Source: Pyxicephalus adspersus (lineage: Eukaryota > Chordata > Amphibia > Anura > Pyxicephalidae). From it: a stretch of 64,000 nucleotides of DNA. Position 1 is the stretch's first letter; each line of letters begins with the position of its first letter. This document shows positions 37,046-49,140 of this stretch, piece after piece. Made by a program: the position numbers and the translations under genes. The stretch covers positions 66,730,116-66,794,115 of the forward strand of contig NC_092859.1 of the NCBI RefSeq assembly GCF_032062135.1, read 5' to 3'. The notes beneath the pieces are model-generated. The model was not told where the DNA came from. It did not search any database and saw only the letters and a list, made by a program, of their open reading frames with translations.

Positions 37046-38544
37046 ATAAAAGATCATTTAAGAGCAAGTCACCTATCATAACCAACTCAAAAGTACAAAA
37101 TACTTCAACATGTAAAAGGAGGGAAAAAAGATAAACAGAGTAAGTTACACACCATGGATGTGTTTATGTACATTATTGTTTGCTTTTCTGGGAAATACTG
37201 TTTAATGTTTTAACAGGGCACATTTTATACCCTAGGTATATATTTAGTCAAGTCAATGTAGTTTTCCTGGTTTTATATTTAGTTTATATTTAGGTATATA
37301 CAGTGTGTTAGGACTGAAGACTTTCTCCATTCTCCAATATCAACTATATAAAAGGGGGTTGTGTAGTTTAAAGAAGAGAGTGCATGGAAACTATATAATA
37401 TCATTTGAGATTTTAGTTCAGTATACAGGACATTAAATGGTACCTGGATTTTGATAAGGGTCAAGAAAATTTTTTAAGTACTTTTCAAGAACAATTCATT
37501 CGTTCATTCTTGTTAGAACATGTACTTAGACTGAAAAAAGAAAAATAATGCAGACAGCATATCTAGGGGGTCATAAGATGCAAGATAATGCATTTTTGAT
37601 ACTGGATTTAGGTATGCTATATTTATGCAAAAGTATTAAAAAATGACTCAAACATTTAAAAATGTATCTGCTAAAATGCACAGGTACCAAATACACAAAA
37701 AAATGTTGCCAGACTTTGCCCAATAGGAGGTAGCCTCATTTGTATCAAAATGTGTAGCTTATGTGCTTGAAAATAGTTGCTTGATATTCTTCACAACATT
37801 CTGTGAGAGTGAGAAAATGCAGAACTATGGAGCTGTCCCCTGCTAAGGCACATATTTAAATAGCAGTCTGGTCGCATCACGACTATATTGCTTCTGTAAA
37901 ATAAATAAATAAACACTGTGCATGAGCCCCTAAGTCTTTTACATATACCTTTTAAAATTCTGGACTTGTTTTCAAATTCTGTTTCCAGTTCCTTTGCCAT
38001 GAAATATGATATCATACTAAAATATCAGAAAAAAGTTTTCAGCTCTAAACCATTTGATGTATCTTCTGTACCTTCTTTGTTCTATTACTGGGCATCCTCT
38101 GCAATGTTCCCACTGTGGTAAGAATCTATTGTTATGCTGCAGCAATATACACTCGGTTTACTGAAGATTTTAATGACAGATTTTTTTTTCAGCATTCATC
38201 AACAACAACAGTTTGTATTTGGGAAAATTACGAAGCAACATAATCAGTTGCATATTCTACTAACTTGGATTGGAAAATATTTGTTACATTGGTTGCTGTG
38301 TGTTTTTTTGTTTTGTTTTTGGTGAATTATCTTATCTGCTAAAAGTTTCGTAGTCCTGTTAAGCTTCTTTTCTGATTTATTGCCATACTGTACAGCCAGA
38401 AGGCCAACACGTTGAAAATTGGCTTCAGGCAAATATTAGAAATATTAAAAATTTACTAAAAATAGCAAATGATCTTATGTATTTATTTAAATTTACATAT
38501 TTAAATGCAGCTAAGTAAATTAATTAGACTTGATTTAGCCTCTT
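37046..38544. other. Intergenic, nothing recognised
   Basis: AT-rich unique sequence. Short frames at 37791-38015 and 37918-38325 lack family features. Confidence 0.45.
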
Positions 38545-38745
38545 TTAAAGCAAAACTTCAGGCTCACATTTTTTCTGTGGAAACACAGGTTACCTCCATT
38601 GATGTTCCTTTACTGTCCAATCACAGGCAGGAGGCAGGAAGGTGACTAGACTGTGTTGGGTCACTAGGTGGACTGTTGCTTTTTTAGGGGCTGTAAATCT
38701 TGGAACTGTGTGGATAATAACTTTATGCCTGTAGTTCATCTTTAA
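38545..38745. mobile_element. Small MITE, TIR TTAAAGCAAAACTTCAGGC
   Basis: The left end TTAAAGCAAAACTTCAGGC and the inverted right end TTAAAGATGAACTACAGGC agree at 15 of 19 positions. The 201-bp body is non-coding. Similar TTAAAG-GAACT ends occur at 40939, 51018 and 59220, so this is probably one broad group. Confidence 0.7.
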
Positions 38746-40938
38746 GGAATACAATAAAATCACTTGCCTGTCTACAACCTACTGATTGGACAAAAAATTA
38801 GCAGCAACACACTGATATGTTGTCAACTCTGCTCGTTATGTTCTTTCCTCCTAGTAAACCTGTGCATGTAACAGAGCCTTATTAACTACTAGGTGTCACT
38901 GCTTCTCAGGGAAGGGGGTTGAGCAGCACCCCACTGTGGCTTTCTTTGTAGGAGAGCACAGTGATCAGAAATTGTCGGGGGGCTCCTATACACATGCTAG
39001 ATTTTCACCTGAGACTGGTATAACTGTTGATCTTGCATGACAAAAATCTGATGTGTGTACATATATTTAGTCAAGTCTGTTGGGCAGGGGCTGATAAACA
39101 TACTTAGGTACTTACGGTATGCTAGTTGTATGTAAAAATACAATAACTGATTCCAAGGGAGAGCAGGGAGCTGCATAAACTAGTCATTATTTCTGCTTGA
39201 TGTTCAGCTTTAATAAAACATCTGCTTTGTAAAATACAGGGCAAAAACAAGCCACTACACTGTAAAATGGCTTGAAAATCAGATTGCTATGCAGCCACAA
39301 AAATAGATCTGAGGGCACTAACAGATTTAGGAGAACAGCAGAATTCAGAATGCTTCTTTTAGTATCATTCTCTCCGGCACAAAAATATGCTTTCTTAGCA
39401 GAAAATATATCACCTTTTGTTACACCTGAAATAAACCATAAGATATAAAGTATCTAATTCTACAGCTCATCTGCAGAACAAAGCAAGGAGTTCATTCTTT
39501 TATGAGTCCATTACTATTTTTTTATCTCTAGGACTACAACAAAAATGATTTAGCAGCACTGCATTATTCATCTGCTGATGGAGTGGACTGCATGTATGAT
39601 TTCTCACTGATTACTTTGCAGATGGGGAGGACTGCTGATCCCGTTAATGAGATTCAGAAGGCTGAATAAAAAAAAAAGAAAAAAAATACAAGATAACCTT
39701 ATAGACTTAAATTACTTCTGCCTTCAAAAAATTGCTTTCTCCCATTCCATTATCCTTTGCATGTAAAAAGTGCCATAAAAAATGTGTAATAAATAAAAAT
39801 TATATCATTCAGGTTGCAATAGTAACTAAAACATAATTCAGGTACTGGGAGCATGCATATTAAGAAAAAAATATTTGCTTTGCTTTTACACAGATCTAAT
39901 TTAAATGACATTTACTAGAGTAATTTTGCTAGTTAGTGTGCCTCATTTCATATTTTGTAGCTGTAAGAATAAAGCAGTGTTTTCTTCATTTCAAGTAATT
40001 TATTTACTCTGAAATATCACTACGTGCAACAGTACATAAATGCAGCCTATACTGTATGCTTTGCAGAGAAAACTGGTTTTATTGTGTAAATGTTCCAAAG
40101 GTATTGCCACCTTTACAGTTTTACATTTTAACATTATTCAAAGAGACTGTCACCAACTTGAGTAATTGTAAGTAAAAGCACAGCAAGCATTGATGATACT
40201 TGCAGTGTTCTTCCTTTTCTTTTAACTTTTCACATTTTGATTTTTCATTTGCAATGTACCTTTCAACCTTCTTTATTTAACTTAACTGCTCACTTAAATA
40301 CTCCATAATCAGAACAGCTTATTCTCTTCTGGAGGGGTCCAATTACTCTCTGTGCTGTTCAACAATGTTTGTACCTTCCTTCACTTTCATTGAAAACCTT
40401 TAATGCTGCCAGAAAAGGAGTAAAGGGAAACAATATTGATCATCATTTAATTGATAGTTGTGAGTCTGCTGGGACTGATGACATCACATCCAATATGGCT
40501 GTCCTACAACATGATGATATCTACACAAGCTACAACAAATAAATGCCTTGTGTAAAATAAATAGAATGAATATTTATTCTCTTGAAAGATTTTTGTTTCA
40601 TTTATTGGTCTAGTGACAAGAGTCTTTTTAACTTAAAAGGCAAGCACCTAAATTATAGAGCAATCTTATGTCTTGTATAGGCAACTACCATGAGGCTGGA
40701 TTATGAGTTTGTCTTTTGCAGCACTCTCTTGTACAGTCCTCAATCGATGTTCAGTAGATAATTATCCTTTTTCTACTCATAATATATAAAAGTCATCTGT
40801 GTTCTCCAATCGGTGGAAAATATGCAGTATGTTGTGCATATATTATTTTCTGAGTAAACATGATTGTTTTATGCCCTGGCTATGAGGCCTAGGATAAACT
40901 ACAGGCTGCATTTGTGCCACTTAGATTTTATGCTGCCT
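38746..40938. other. Intergenic; candidate conserved or exonic patch inside
   Basis: Mostly AT-rich unique sequence. 39533-39669 stands out as complex and repeat-free, and it follows a pyrimidine run plus CTCTAG with an open frame to TAA. See the separate feature. Nothing else can be supported. Confidence 0.4.
39533..39669 (+). other. Candidate last coding exon or conserved non-coding element
   Basis: A T-rich run ending TTTTTTTATCTCTAG looks like a 3' splice site. The frame starting directly after it (GAC TAC AAC) is open for 45 codons and ends at TAA at 39667-39669. I do not recognise the peptide. The base composition (GATGGAGTGGACTGCATGTA and similar) is less AT-rich than its surroundings and repeat-free. 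That suits either an exon or a conserved regulatory element. An open run of this length is not strong evidence by itself. Confidence 0.2.
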
Positions 40939-41035
40939 TAAAATGGAACTTTCATTAAAAAAAAAAAAAAAAAAAAAATACACTTACCGAATTTAATTTT
41001 TTTGGTGAAAAGTCCTCAATCCTAGGACATTGTTT
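40939..41035. repeat. Interspersed repeat fragment with 22-base A run
   Basis: TTAAAATGGAACTTTCATTA leads into a run of about 22 A and then ATACACTTACCGAATTTAAT. It resembles the TTAAAG-GAACT MITE termini at 38545 and 59220. The right end is undefined. Confidence 0.5.
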
Positions 41036-43489
41036 AAAGAAACAATGAAAAAAAATTGGAAAACACATTTTTACATTATATAAAATGTTAGCTACCCTTT
41101 TTTTTCTACCCTTTAAGCACTTCAGAATTATGATACCCTTTCATGAACCTGACATTTTGTTTGATTTGAATAAAGGCATAAATGTCTAGATGTGAACAGC
41201 AGAAAAAAACAACAGTACAGTACTAAACTACAGTAATACGTAGCCCAAAATGGTTTTTTTTGAATCCTCTGATGCCTGCAAAGCCAGCAGAGTCAATGCC
41301 ATAGCAGTTCTGTTCCCATGGCTGCCATCAGAATTTTTTTGGCCCCATAGTATCTAAAATCCCCCACCACCCCCTCCATGTGTAAAAGTTCCAGCTAGTA
41401 GTGGTTTGAATAGTTCTGAATATACTTGATTCCAGCTATTCGGAGCAATCCTGAGATTTAAACAGAACTTGGAATATAAGCAATGTGAATTATTATCAAT
41501 CATTACAATTACTGCCACGTTCAGGTATAGTAGGGCTCAGCCAATATGGTTTCTGGACATTGACAAGTATATTAGGCCTACTAGTTAGTGTGGTAAATTT
41601 GGCATAATTCACACTATTAGTGTTTGCGTGAATACAAAAATCTGAATTATTTGTTTATTTGTTTCAGTGTTAACTATTTTTTGCAAGAAGTTTTAGCAGT
41701 AAAAAAAGCTTGCAAAAAAACAAAATGTGAACTAAACTTTAGGTTATGTTCATACTGGAGGTAAGATTGGAGTCCAGTATACACTTCCTCACGCCAATGA
41801 ATCGTGCCCTTGAGGGAGATGCTATATGTAGCATCCACCCATGGCAGCCCAAAGGACAATTAGGGGAAGCAGTAAGCTGCAATTCATGCAGGTGGCAAGA
41901 TACCTGTCACCTAGAGCTGCGTAGGATTGCTTGCTCCAGCCACAGGTCCTAACCTGCTCTTATACAGCAAACTTACTACCTGGAATACCAGGGCTTCTGT
42001 GGGAAACATATAGTAAATGATTTGACAAAGAGATCTGAAAGCAAAGCCCTACTAAGTGGCTATGTGATAACAACCACCCAGGGAAATGGAAAACGTGCCT
42101 AGGGAGAACACTAAATAGCTCCAACTTGGCTGGGTGGGTTCCAGGCCCCTGGACACAATACAGCAGTATCCTTTGTCCCCCCCCCATTCCAAAAATATTG
42201 TAAGTGTATAACAACTGTTTTCTGTTACTTAAGAGTTCAGGAATAGTTGCCAGCTGAGCTTTGTACATAAGTTCTACCCACCCTACTTCCACAACTTTTA
42301 TGAACCTTTTCAGGAGTATTTTAGATTCAAACATAATAATCTTTAAAGAATCTGTTCTCAAAGTAAGAAAGTACTAATGATGAGATATGGGGTTAAAATA
42401 AGCAGTGTTTAAGCTGAGTGTAGGTAACTATTTCCTTCGGTGGAATGCCATGGGTTGTCTTCAAGATGCTGAAAGAATAAGGTGCCATGAAAGTTAGTAA
42501 TAAATTGGTGGTTTTCTCAAATGAGGGTCAGGATTAAAAGGTTCAAAGAGATCCAAGTAAATGTTGGATGGTTGGGTCGATTTTTTAATTTTCCCAGCTT
42601 CACGTGTGCTTGATTTTTATCTCTAATTAAAGAATTCACGTTGCTGGTAAGTTATCAATAATATTACATAATATTACATAATGCCATAACAGAGAAAAAG
42701 GACAGGATTTGTGACAATATTCAAAATACTGTAGGCAGCAATGATATTGATAAAACTCTAATAAACTGGGGTTCCTTGGTGTATAAAGGTAAACTCTACT
42801 CTTTATTTTTTGAAAAGTATTTATAAATAAATCTATGCACAAAAAAAATGTAAGTAAATCAGCCTTACTGGAACTAGTTTATTTTTGTTCTAATGATGAT
42901 CCTTCAAAGTCGTTGTGGAAATGTGGGATATAACAAATATGTTACGTGTAATTATTTTTAGTTTGCATTAAAATATGTAAATTAGATCTGAGCACTTTTC
43001 CAAGTATTTATTTCAATGTCTTGAATTTTATATCAATATCTAGTCTAACAAAGCAGCTTTGTAGAGACAGAGGAAACCATGCAGATTCAAAGTTATGTCG
43101 TCTTTCTTCACAATGTATTTCTCCATATCCTATGCAATGTTCTAGTCGAATAAAGTTAATATTTCTTCTGCCATCCCTTATTTCACACATCCACCTGCAA
43201 TCATCTCTGAGTGATAGAAAGAACACCTATCATTCTTGAGTTACTGGTACAAAGTTGACTTTAGCAGCAGTCTGAATATAATATCTTATTTAAAGACAAG
43301 CTGTACAACAGCAGGTGCTCACACCCCCTCTCCCTCCTGTGCAGTTATTTTCTATGTCCTCAGTACTTGTCAAACAGATAACCTGAAACCAGACAAAAAG
43401 AGTGATCAGCTGGAAAAATGATACAATTTACAGCACTGTGCTGTATTACATTTAAAATATAATGCTTTCACTGCTGGCTCTTGTAGGCT
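41036..43489. other. Intergenic, nothing firmly recognised
   Basis: AT-rich. 41740-41955 is GC-richer and starts GGTTATGTTCATACTGGAGG, which looks like the edge of a dispersed repeat, but I find no partner end. C11 lies near 42177-42187. The 133-codon minus-strand frame at 41960-42361 has no domain. Confidence 0.4.
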
Positions 43490-43825
43490 TAAGCTACGTA
43501 CACACGTCAGATTTTTATCGCCCGATAATCGGCATCGGCCAATTATCGGGCGAAAATCTGCTGTGTGTACAGTCGGTGTCGTCCATCGTCCGGACGACCG
43601 ACCTGCCTGATCCACGGACGATGGACGACAGCCGATCCTAATGAAAGGGAAGGGGAGAGTGCGCAGCAGGGTGCCGCTCCCTCGCTCTCCCCCTCTCCTC
43701 TCCATAGAGCATGAACGGTGCTGTATGTACAGCACCGTTCATGCATCGTGCACTCCCTTGTCGTTGGAAAGGATCGTGAAAGATCCTTTCCAACGACAAA
43801 AATTGCACGTGTGTACGCAGCTTTA
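43490..43825. mobile_element. Fold-back MITE of the GCTACGTACACAC group
   Basis: The left end is TAAGCTACGTACACACGTCA and the right end is TGCACGTGTGTACGCAGCTTTA-like, mutually inverted. ATCGCCCGATAATCGGC and CCGATTATCGGGCGAT-type words near the left form a strong internal hairpin. GTCGTTGGAAAGGATC pairs with GATCCTTTCCAACGAC near the right. CpG-rich and non-coding, although both strands are open by chance. Confidence 0.85.
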
Positions 43826-44070
43826 CCCTTATCCTGTTTCATTGTTTACTTCTGTGTTGAAAGAAAAAACAAAACATTTCAAACCAGCAGCAGTGACCTC
43901 ATAACTGGGTAATGTTTAACTTTAATACTTATCCCCAGTCTCCAGTTTGTGCCCCTTACTGCAGCACTTACTCACATATGAGCACATCTGAACTGGAAGC
44001 TCAGGCCTGTGTAATGCTAACCCCCCCCCCCTGATGGGAGTGGCTAGAACAGCCTAAAATTAGTAGGTAC

Positions 44071-44619
44071 ATAGAGAAAGAGAAAGAAAAAAGGAAAGAC
44101 AGAGGAGAGGGAACAAGAGGAGAAGGAGGGGCAAAAAGTGGGAGATGGAGAGACAGTAAAAAAAAAAGAGGGTTGGAAAGAGAGAGGAGAGAGTGAATAA
44201 GGGGGGAAATGGAGACGCAGAAAGGGCAAAGAGAGAAAATAGGAGGTGTAGAGGCAGGAGAGAAAAATAGAAGAGGAGATGGGAGGAAAAATATTAAGAA
44301 GGAAAAGAGTAGGAGGTGAGAGATAGGAGAAAGAAGGAGATGGGAGAGAGGAATGGGGGGAAGAGGGGGAAGAAGGAGAGAACAGTGGAAAAAAAGAAAG
44401 AGAAGAGAGGAACAGGGAGAGGGAGAAAGAAGGGAGATAGAGGGTATAGATTGAAGGACAAAGAAGGAAGAGAGATAAAAGTATATAGAGACTGAGGGAA
44501 AAACAAGGGACACAGAGAGAAAAGTAGGGAAAGAAGAGAAAGATAGGAGAGAAGAGGAGATAGAAGGAGGAAAGAGATGGAAGGAAATCATGTAGAGAGG
44601 GAGAAAAGAGAGAGAGAAG
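44071..44619 (+). repeat. 550-bp homopurine tract
   Basis: Nearly all bases on the plus strand are A or G (GGAGAGG, AAAGAGAAAG and similar) with only scattered pyrimidines. The minus strand is therefore Ser/Leu/Phe/Pro-rich in every frame, which creates long meaningless open frames. Mirror-symmetric purine tracts of this sort can form triplex (H-DNA). This one is irregular, not a simple GA dinucleotide array. Confidence 0.95.
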
Positions 44620-44774
44620 CATTATATCTTCAAAACAAAACACAGATCCCTGCACTGTATGTGACCTCTCTCTTACTTTCAATTTATGCTTTCTGTCACT
44701 GTGGAGCTTATAAGCTAGCGGCAGCACACAGCAGGTCCACATGGCGATCTTTTAATGCCACCCCGTTATGGTCA

Positions 44775-46881
44775 GTATAGTAGTTGCTGAAACTACTTCC
44801 GAGGGAGCCGATTCCACATTTTCACAGACCTTACAGTGAAGAATCCCTTCCTTATCCAGGGCTTAAACTTCTTTTCCTCCAGACGCAAAGAGTGCCCTCT
44901 TGTTCTTTGTAATAATATCAAAGTGAATAATTGGGAAGGGAGTTCTCTATATGGACTATTTATATATTTATACAGGGTGATCATATCCCCCTTAAACGTC
45001 TCTTCTCAAGGGAGAAAAGATTCAGTTCAGCTAATCTCTCCTAATAGCTTAACTCCTCTATTCCTTTTATTAATTTACTTGCCCTTCTCTGCACTCTCTC
45101 CAATTCCACAATGTCCTTTTGGTAAACTGGTACCCAAAACTGGACTGCATATTTCAGATGTGGTCTGACCAATGCTTTGTACAGGGGCAGGATTATGTCT
45201 CCATCTCTGCAGTCTATTCCTCTTTTATTAGAAGAAAGTAGCTAGCTTTAGATATTGCAGCTTGGCATTGCTTTCCGTTATCAAGTCTATGATCTACCAG
45301 ACCCCCCAGATCCTTTTCCATTTCTTACTCCCCCAAATGTATTCCCCCTAGACAATATGAAGCATGCATGTTAGCTCCCAAGTGCATAATTTTACATTTA
45401 TCTATATTAAATGTCATTTGACTCTTGGCCGCCTAATCAAACAGTACATCCAGGCCTGCTTGTAGATTATAGACATCCTGAATGGACTTAATTCCATTAC
45501 ATAGTTTAGTGTCATTTGCAAACACAGAAATGGTACATTTAATCCCAAACTCTATATCATTTATGAAGATGTTAAACAGTAAAGGTTCCAACACTGAACC
45601 CTGGGGTATACCACTAATACCCTTAGACCATTCAGAGTATGAATCATTAATTACAACTCCCTGGATGCAATCTTTAAACCAGTTCTCTATCCATTTACAG
45701 ATTGACTTTTCTAAACCTATCGACACTAACTTGCATATTAACTGTCTGTGGGGTACAGCGTCAAATGCTTTAGCAAAGTCAAAGTACACTATAACAACTG
45801 CTATTCCACTGTCTACCTGTTTACTTACTTCCTCATAAAAAGAGAGTAAATTTGTTTGACAACTTCTGTCTTTCTTGAAGCCATGCTGACTATCACCTAT
45901 AATATTATTTTCTAGCAGAAACTCCCCTATGTGGCTCTTTATAAAACTCTATAAGACCTTTCCAACTATGGACGTTAAACTAACAGGTCTGTAGTTACCT
46001 GGTAATGACTTTGCTCCCTTTTTGAAGATAGAAACCACATTAGCCTTACGCCATTCCATCAGTACCTTGCCAGTGACTAAAAAGTCTCTAAAAATTAGAA
46101 ATAATGGCCTTGAAATAACTGAGGATACGTGGATGTAATCCATCAGGTCCTGGTGCTTTGTCAATCTTAATTTTTTCTAGCTGTTTCTCACTTATATCAA
46201 TTCTGAGCCATTGTGACTCATTTAAGGCAGGGACATTGCTATTAGGAATTTGGACTTGAGGTCTGCTATTTTCCTTCGTGTACACAGAGCTAAACAAAGT
46301 ATTTAGTAAATCTGCCTTGTGATTATCCCCAGTTACCAACCTAGCAACATCCTTTAGGGGCCTACATGCTCAGATCTGAACTTTTTGCTATTAATATATT
46401 TGAAAAATTTTTGGGGGTTTGCCTTACTTTCCTTTGCAATCAGTCTTTCATTTTGAAGTTTTTCACATTTTATCTCCTTTTTACATCTTTTGTTATACTT
46501 TTTATAGGATTCAAATGATGAAGGTGATCCTTCATTTTTATATTTTTGGAATGCGCTTTTCTTGTTCCTTATGGCTTTTTTAACATCTGCTGTAAGCCAC
46601 ATAGGTTTTCATTTTAGCCTCTTAAACTTATTGCCCATTGGAATATATTTTTTAGTTTGCTTTTGTAGAACAGACTTGAGACATTCCCATTTCTGTTCCG
46701 TGTTCTTTGAGGACAATATTGTCTCCCAGTCCAAGTCACAGAGAGCCGCCCTTAAAAATGGAAAATTTGCTCTCTTAAAATTAAATGTTTTCATCTTTCC
46801 TGTTTTTGCTTCCTGTTTACAGCTTAAATTAAATGAAATCATATTATGGTCACTGCTACCCAGATTCTCTAGAACGAACTA
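44775..46881 (-). pseudogene. CR1-like ORF2, endonuclease end and reverse transcriptase
   Basis: Reading on the minus strand, the endonuclease's final motif GSSDHN lies just inside the MITE junction (near 46855-46838). A basic linker follows. The RT blocks are KAPGPDGLHPRIL (near 46190), GNYRPVSLTSIVGKVL (about 45996-45949), DFAKAFDAVPH (near 45780-45748) and GIPQGSVL. In the metal-binding block FADDTKL is changed to FANDTKL, so one catalytic aspartate is gone. The C-terminal region (LYKYI, RGHSLRLEEKKF) is in another frame. Breaks occur near 46350, 46165-46090, 45940-45790 and about 45400-45000. Not functional. Confidence 0.9.
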
Positions 46882-47381
46882 CCGTATTTTTCGCCGTATA
46901 AGACGCTCCGGAATATAAGACGCAGCCAATTTTAAAGGAGGAAAATCTAGAAAAAAAGATTCTGAACCAAATACTGTAGTAAAATATTTTATATCAACTG
47001 TTTAAAGTTAACAGCAGTTTAAGAACAATTTTATGTCAACCATTCATACCGTATTCCCCTTCTGATCACTCTGTGCCAATTTAAATTCCCCTTCTGATCA
47101 CTCTGTGCCAATTTACCTTTTTCTCCGCCGGGGAACTCCGTTAGGGCAGGGATCAGCTTGCTTCCAGCGTGCTTCCGGGTTCAGAATCGCGGGGGCGCGT
47201 GTGCCGGCTTTTTCTCGCTCTGCTCTGCGAAGGAGGAGACAGGCGCTGCAGCCAGCATCGAGGAGAGGAGAGAAGAGGAGACGTACGCAGGATCGGGGTA
47301 TCGGGTGAGTATGTTATTTTAATTATTTTTTAAAATGGTGTTTGCCGTATAAGACGCACCAGCTTTTCCCCCCCAGTACGG
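46882..47381. mobile_element. TA-flanked MITE inserted in the CR1-like LINE
   Basis: The left end is CCGTATTTTTCGCCGTATAA and the right end is CCCCAGTACGG, with GCCGTATAAGACGCACC just inside. TA occurs at both junctions (46880-46881 and 47382-47383). The interior shares CCCCTTCTGATCACTC repeats and the GCAGGGATCAGC...TTGCTTCC region with the MITE at 24257-24790. It separates two parts of one endonuclease domain, so it inserted after the LINE. Confidence 0.9.
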
Positions 47382-47383
47382 TA

Positions 47384-47945
47384 GGTCCAGCAGATTATGA
47401 TTTTTAGTTGGGGCTTCTATAAACAGTACCATAAAATTATCTTGTAATAAATTCACAAATTTCCTGTAGTGCCATTACTCCAGTCAATGTCAGGGTAGTT
47501 GAAATCACCCATGATTAAAACACTTCCACTTTTTGCTGCTTTTTCTATCTGTGCTAGTAGTTGATTTTCTATTTCTTCCTTAGCACTGGGGGGCTTATAG
47601 CAGACTCCAATCATTAATTGTGTGTTATTCAACCCCACATTCAACTCCACCCATAATGCCTCAACCTCATCGCTTGTTCCATCCACAATTTCGTCTTTCA
47701 CATTCACTTTTAGATCACTTCTCACATACAGACAGACACCACCACCCTTTGGTTTGACTCTGTCTTTACGAAAGAGAGTATACTCAGGAATATTGACAGC
47801 CCAGTCATGCGAAGAACAAAGCCAAGATTCAGCAATACCAACTTAATCATAATTTTTCTCACTCATTAAGGCTTCCAACTCCCCCATCTTGTTTGCTAGA
47901 ATTCAAGCATTGGTGAATGGGCTCTTTAAACCATTGCTGCTTTTA
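47384..47945 (-). pseudogene. CR1-like ORF2, endonuclease domain (N-terminal part)
   Basis: This is the first part of the apurinic-type endonuclease that nicks target DNA for the LINE. Visible in order are VGIAESWL (about 47848-47825), KGGGVCLYVRSDL, GVCYKPPS and the metal-binding MGDFNYPDIDW (about 47500-47470). An in-frame TAA precedes VGIAESW where other copies would have a sense codon, and a one-base slip follows NGTTGNL. The domain's terminal SDHN motif lies beyond the inserted MITE. The domain order matches CR1/L2-type LINEs. Confidence 0.88.
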
Positions 47946-48140
47946 CTATCATTGTTTGCCAAATCATTTTGTTTTTCAGTACAACTAGTACTACACAATC
48001 CAATGTTTGTTTGTAACATGGGAAGCTCCTTACAATTATCCATAATGCTCCCCCCAACTATCCCCAATCCACCCTCCACTAGTGTCAGACCCCTGAGTTA
48101 CCTTTCTGACACTTTATTTGACTGTCCCACCCCCCATGTC

Positions 48141-49128
48141 CTAGTTTAAATATCCCTCCACTGTTCCCCTAAATCTTTCCCCTAGCACAGCAGACCCCCT
48201 TTCATTTAGGTGCAAACCATCTCTGGCATACAGGTTGTACCCCAATGAAAAGTCAGCCCAGTGCTCTATAAACCCAAACCCTTCCCTTCTACAACAGGAC
48301 TTAAGCCATGCGTTTAGCTGCCGAAGCTCCCTCTGCCTTTCCTGTGTTGCGCATGGCACAGGCAATATTCCAGAGAACATAGCTTTGGAGGTCCTTTTTC
48401 TTCAGCTTGAAACCTAATTCCCTAAACTGATTTCTAAGGATCCTCCATCTTCAATTTATATTGTCATTGGTTCCAACATGAACCAAGACAGCTGGATCCT
48501 GTCCAGCCCCTCCCAGTAGTTTGTCCACTCGGTCCACCACATGCCGAACCCTGGCACCAGGGAGACAGCAAACCATTCGGTGGAAGGGATCTGGGCGACA
48601 AACTATTCTATTAGTCCTCCTGATGATAGAATCCCCCTTGACAACCAATTGTCTTTTCCTTCCTGCGTTTCCCTCCCCACCACTACTAGATGTGCTGCTC
48701 TCCCGGCTGTTAGGGGTAGCAGTAACATCTAGAGTTGCCACCACTGGGTCTGCCACCTGATCATCTTCACATAACTTTGCAAACATGTTGGGGTGCTCAA
48801 ACACAGGGCTGGCTTTCCTTTTCTGCGTGCCCCTACCACTCCCTCTAGTTACATAAACCCAACTCCCTACATGCTCATCCTGATTAACCTCACCACCCTC
48901 CACATCTAAGCCATTACCTGCGTGCTCAGTGAGCATGAGACCTCTGTCAAAGTGATCCAGTGATTTCAGTGCTGCAATGCTCTTCTCCAGCTCTACAATG
49001 CGAGATACCAGAAAGGCGACTTGCGCATATCTGTCACAGCGGTATTCACCTAGAAGCTGTTGCTCCATTTGTGCATAAATGTGGCAGACTGTGCGGTGAA
49101 CCAAACTTTCCACCTTGCTACCACTCAT
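48141..49128 (-). pseudogene. CR1-like ORF1 with SGNH/esterase domain
   Basis: ORF1 begins at the ATG ending at 49128. Residues about 20-60 look able to form a coiled coil. A Ser/Gly/Lys-rich stretch follows (about 95-160). Then comes an SGNH hydrolase fold: GDS at residues 165-167 supplies the nucleophile serine, and GTND at 219-222 forms the oxyanion block. After an in-frame stop and a frame change near 48381-48450, the D-x-x-H block appears as DGLHLN near 48200. All the core SGNH motifs are therefore recognisable, but split over two frames. In CR1 elements this domain belongs to ORF1, which binds the LINE RNA. Its enzymatic role there is not settled. Confidence 0.88.
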
Positions 49129-49140
49129 TTTCCCAGTAAC

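Larger units (their letters stand above)
44772..49140 (-). mobile_element. CR1-like LINE, nearly full length, 3' end truncated
   Basis: A minus-strand non-LTR retrotransposon with ORF1 (SGNH/esterase type), then ORF2 (endonuclease, linker, reverse transcriptase). The order, the ORF1 esterase and the RT blocks fit the CR1 group. It lacks the last coding codons and the 3' UTR that are present in the copies at 55294-56561 and 58508-59208. A MITE lies inside ORF2 at 46882-47381. Several frameshifts and stops show it is inactive. Related copies in the window share long stretches, so the family was once active here. Confidence 0.92.

Noticed and set aside
41960..42361. 133-codon minus-strand frame
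   Set aside because: No motif, and it overlaps a possible dispersed repeat edge and a poly-C tract.
44001..44742. Long minus-strand open frames rich in Ser, Leu, Phe and Pro
   Set aside because: They are direct products of the homopurine tract, which has few stop codons in any minus frame. There is no domain or start context.
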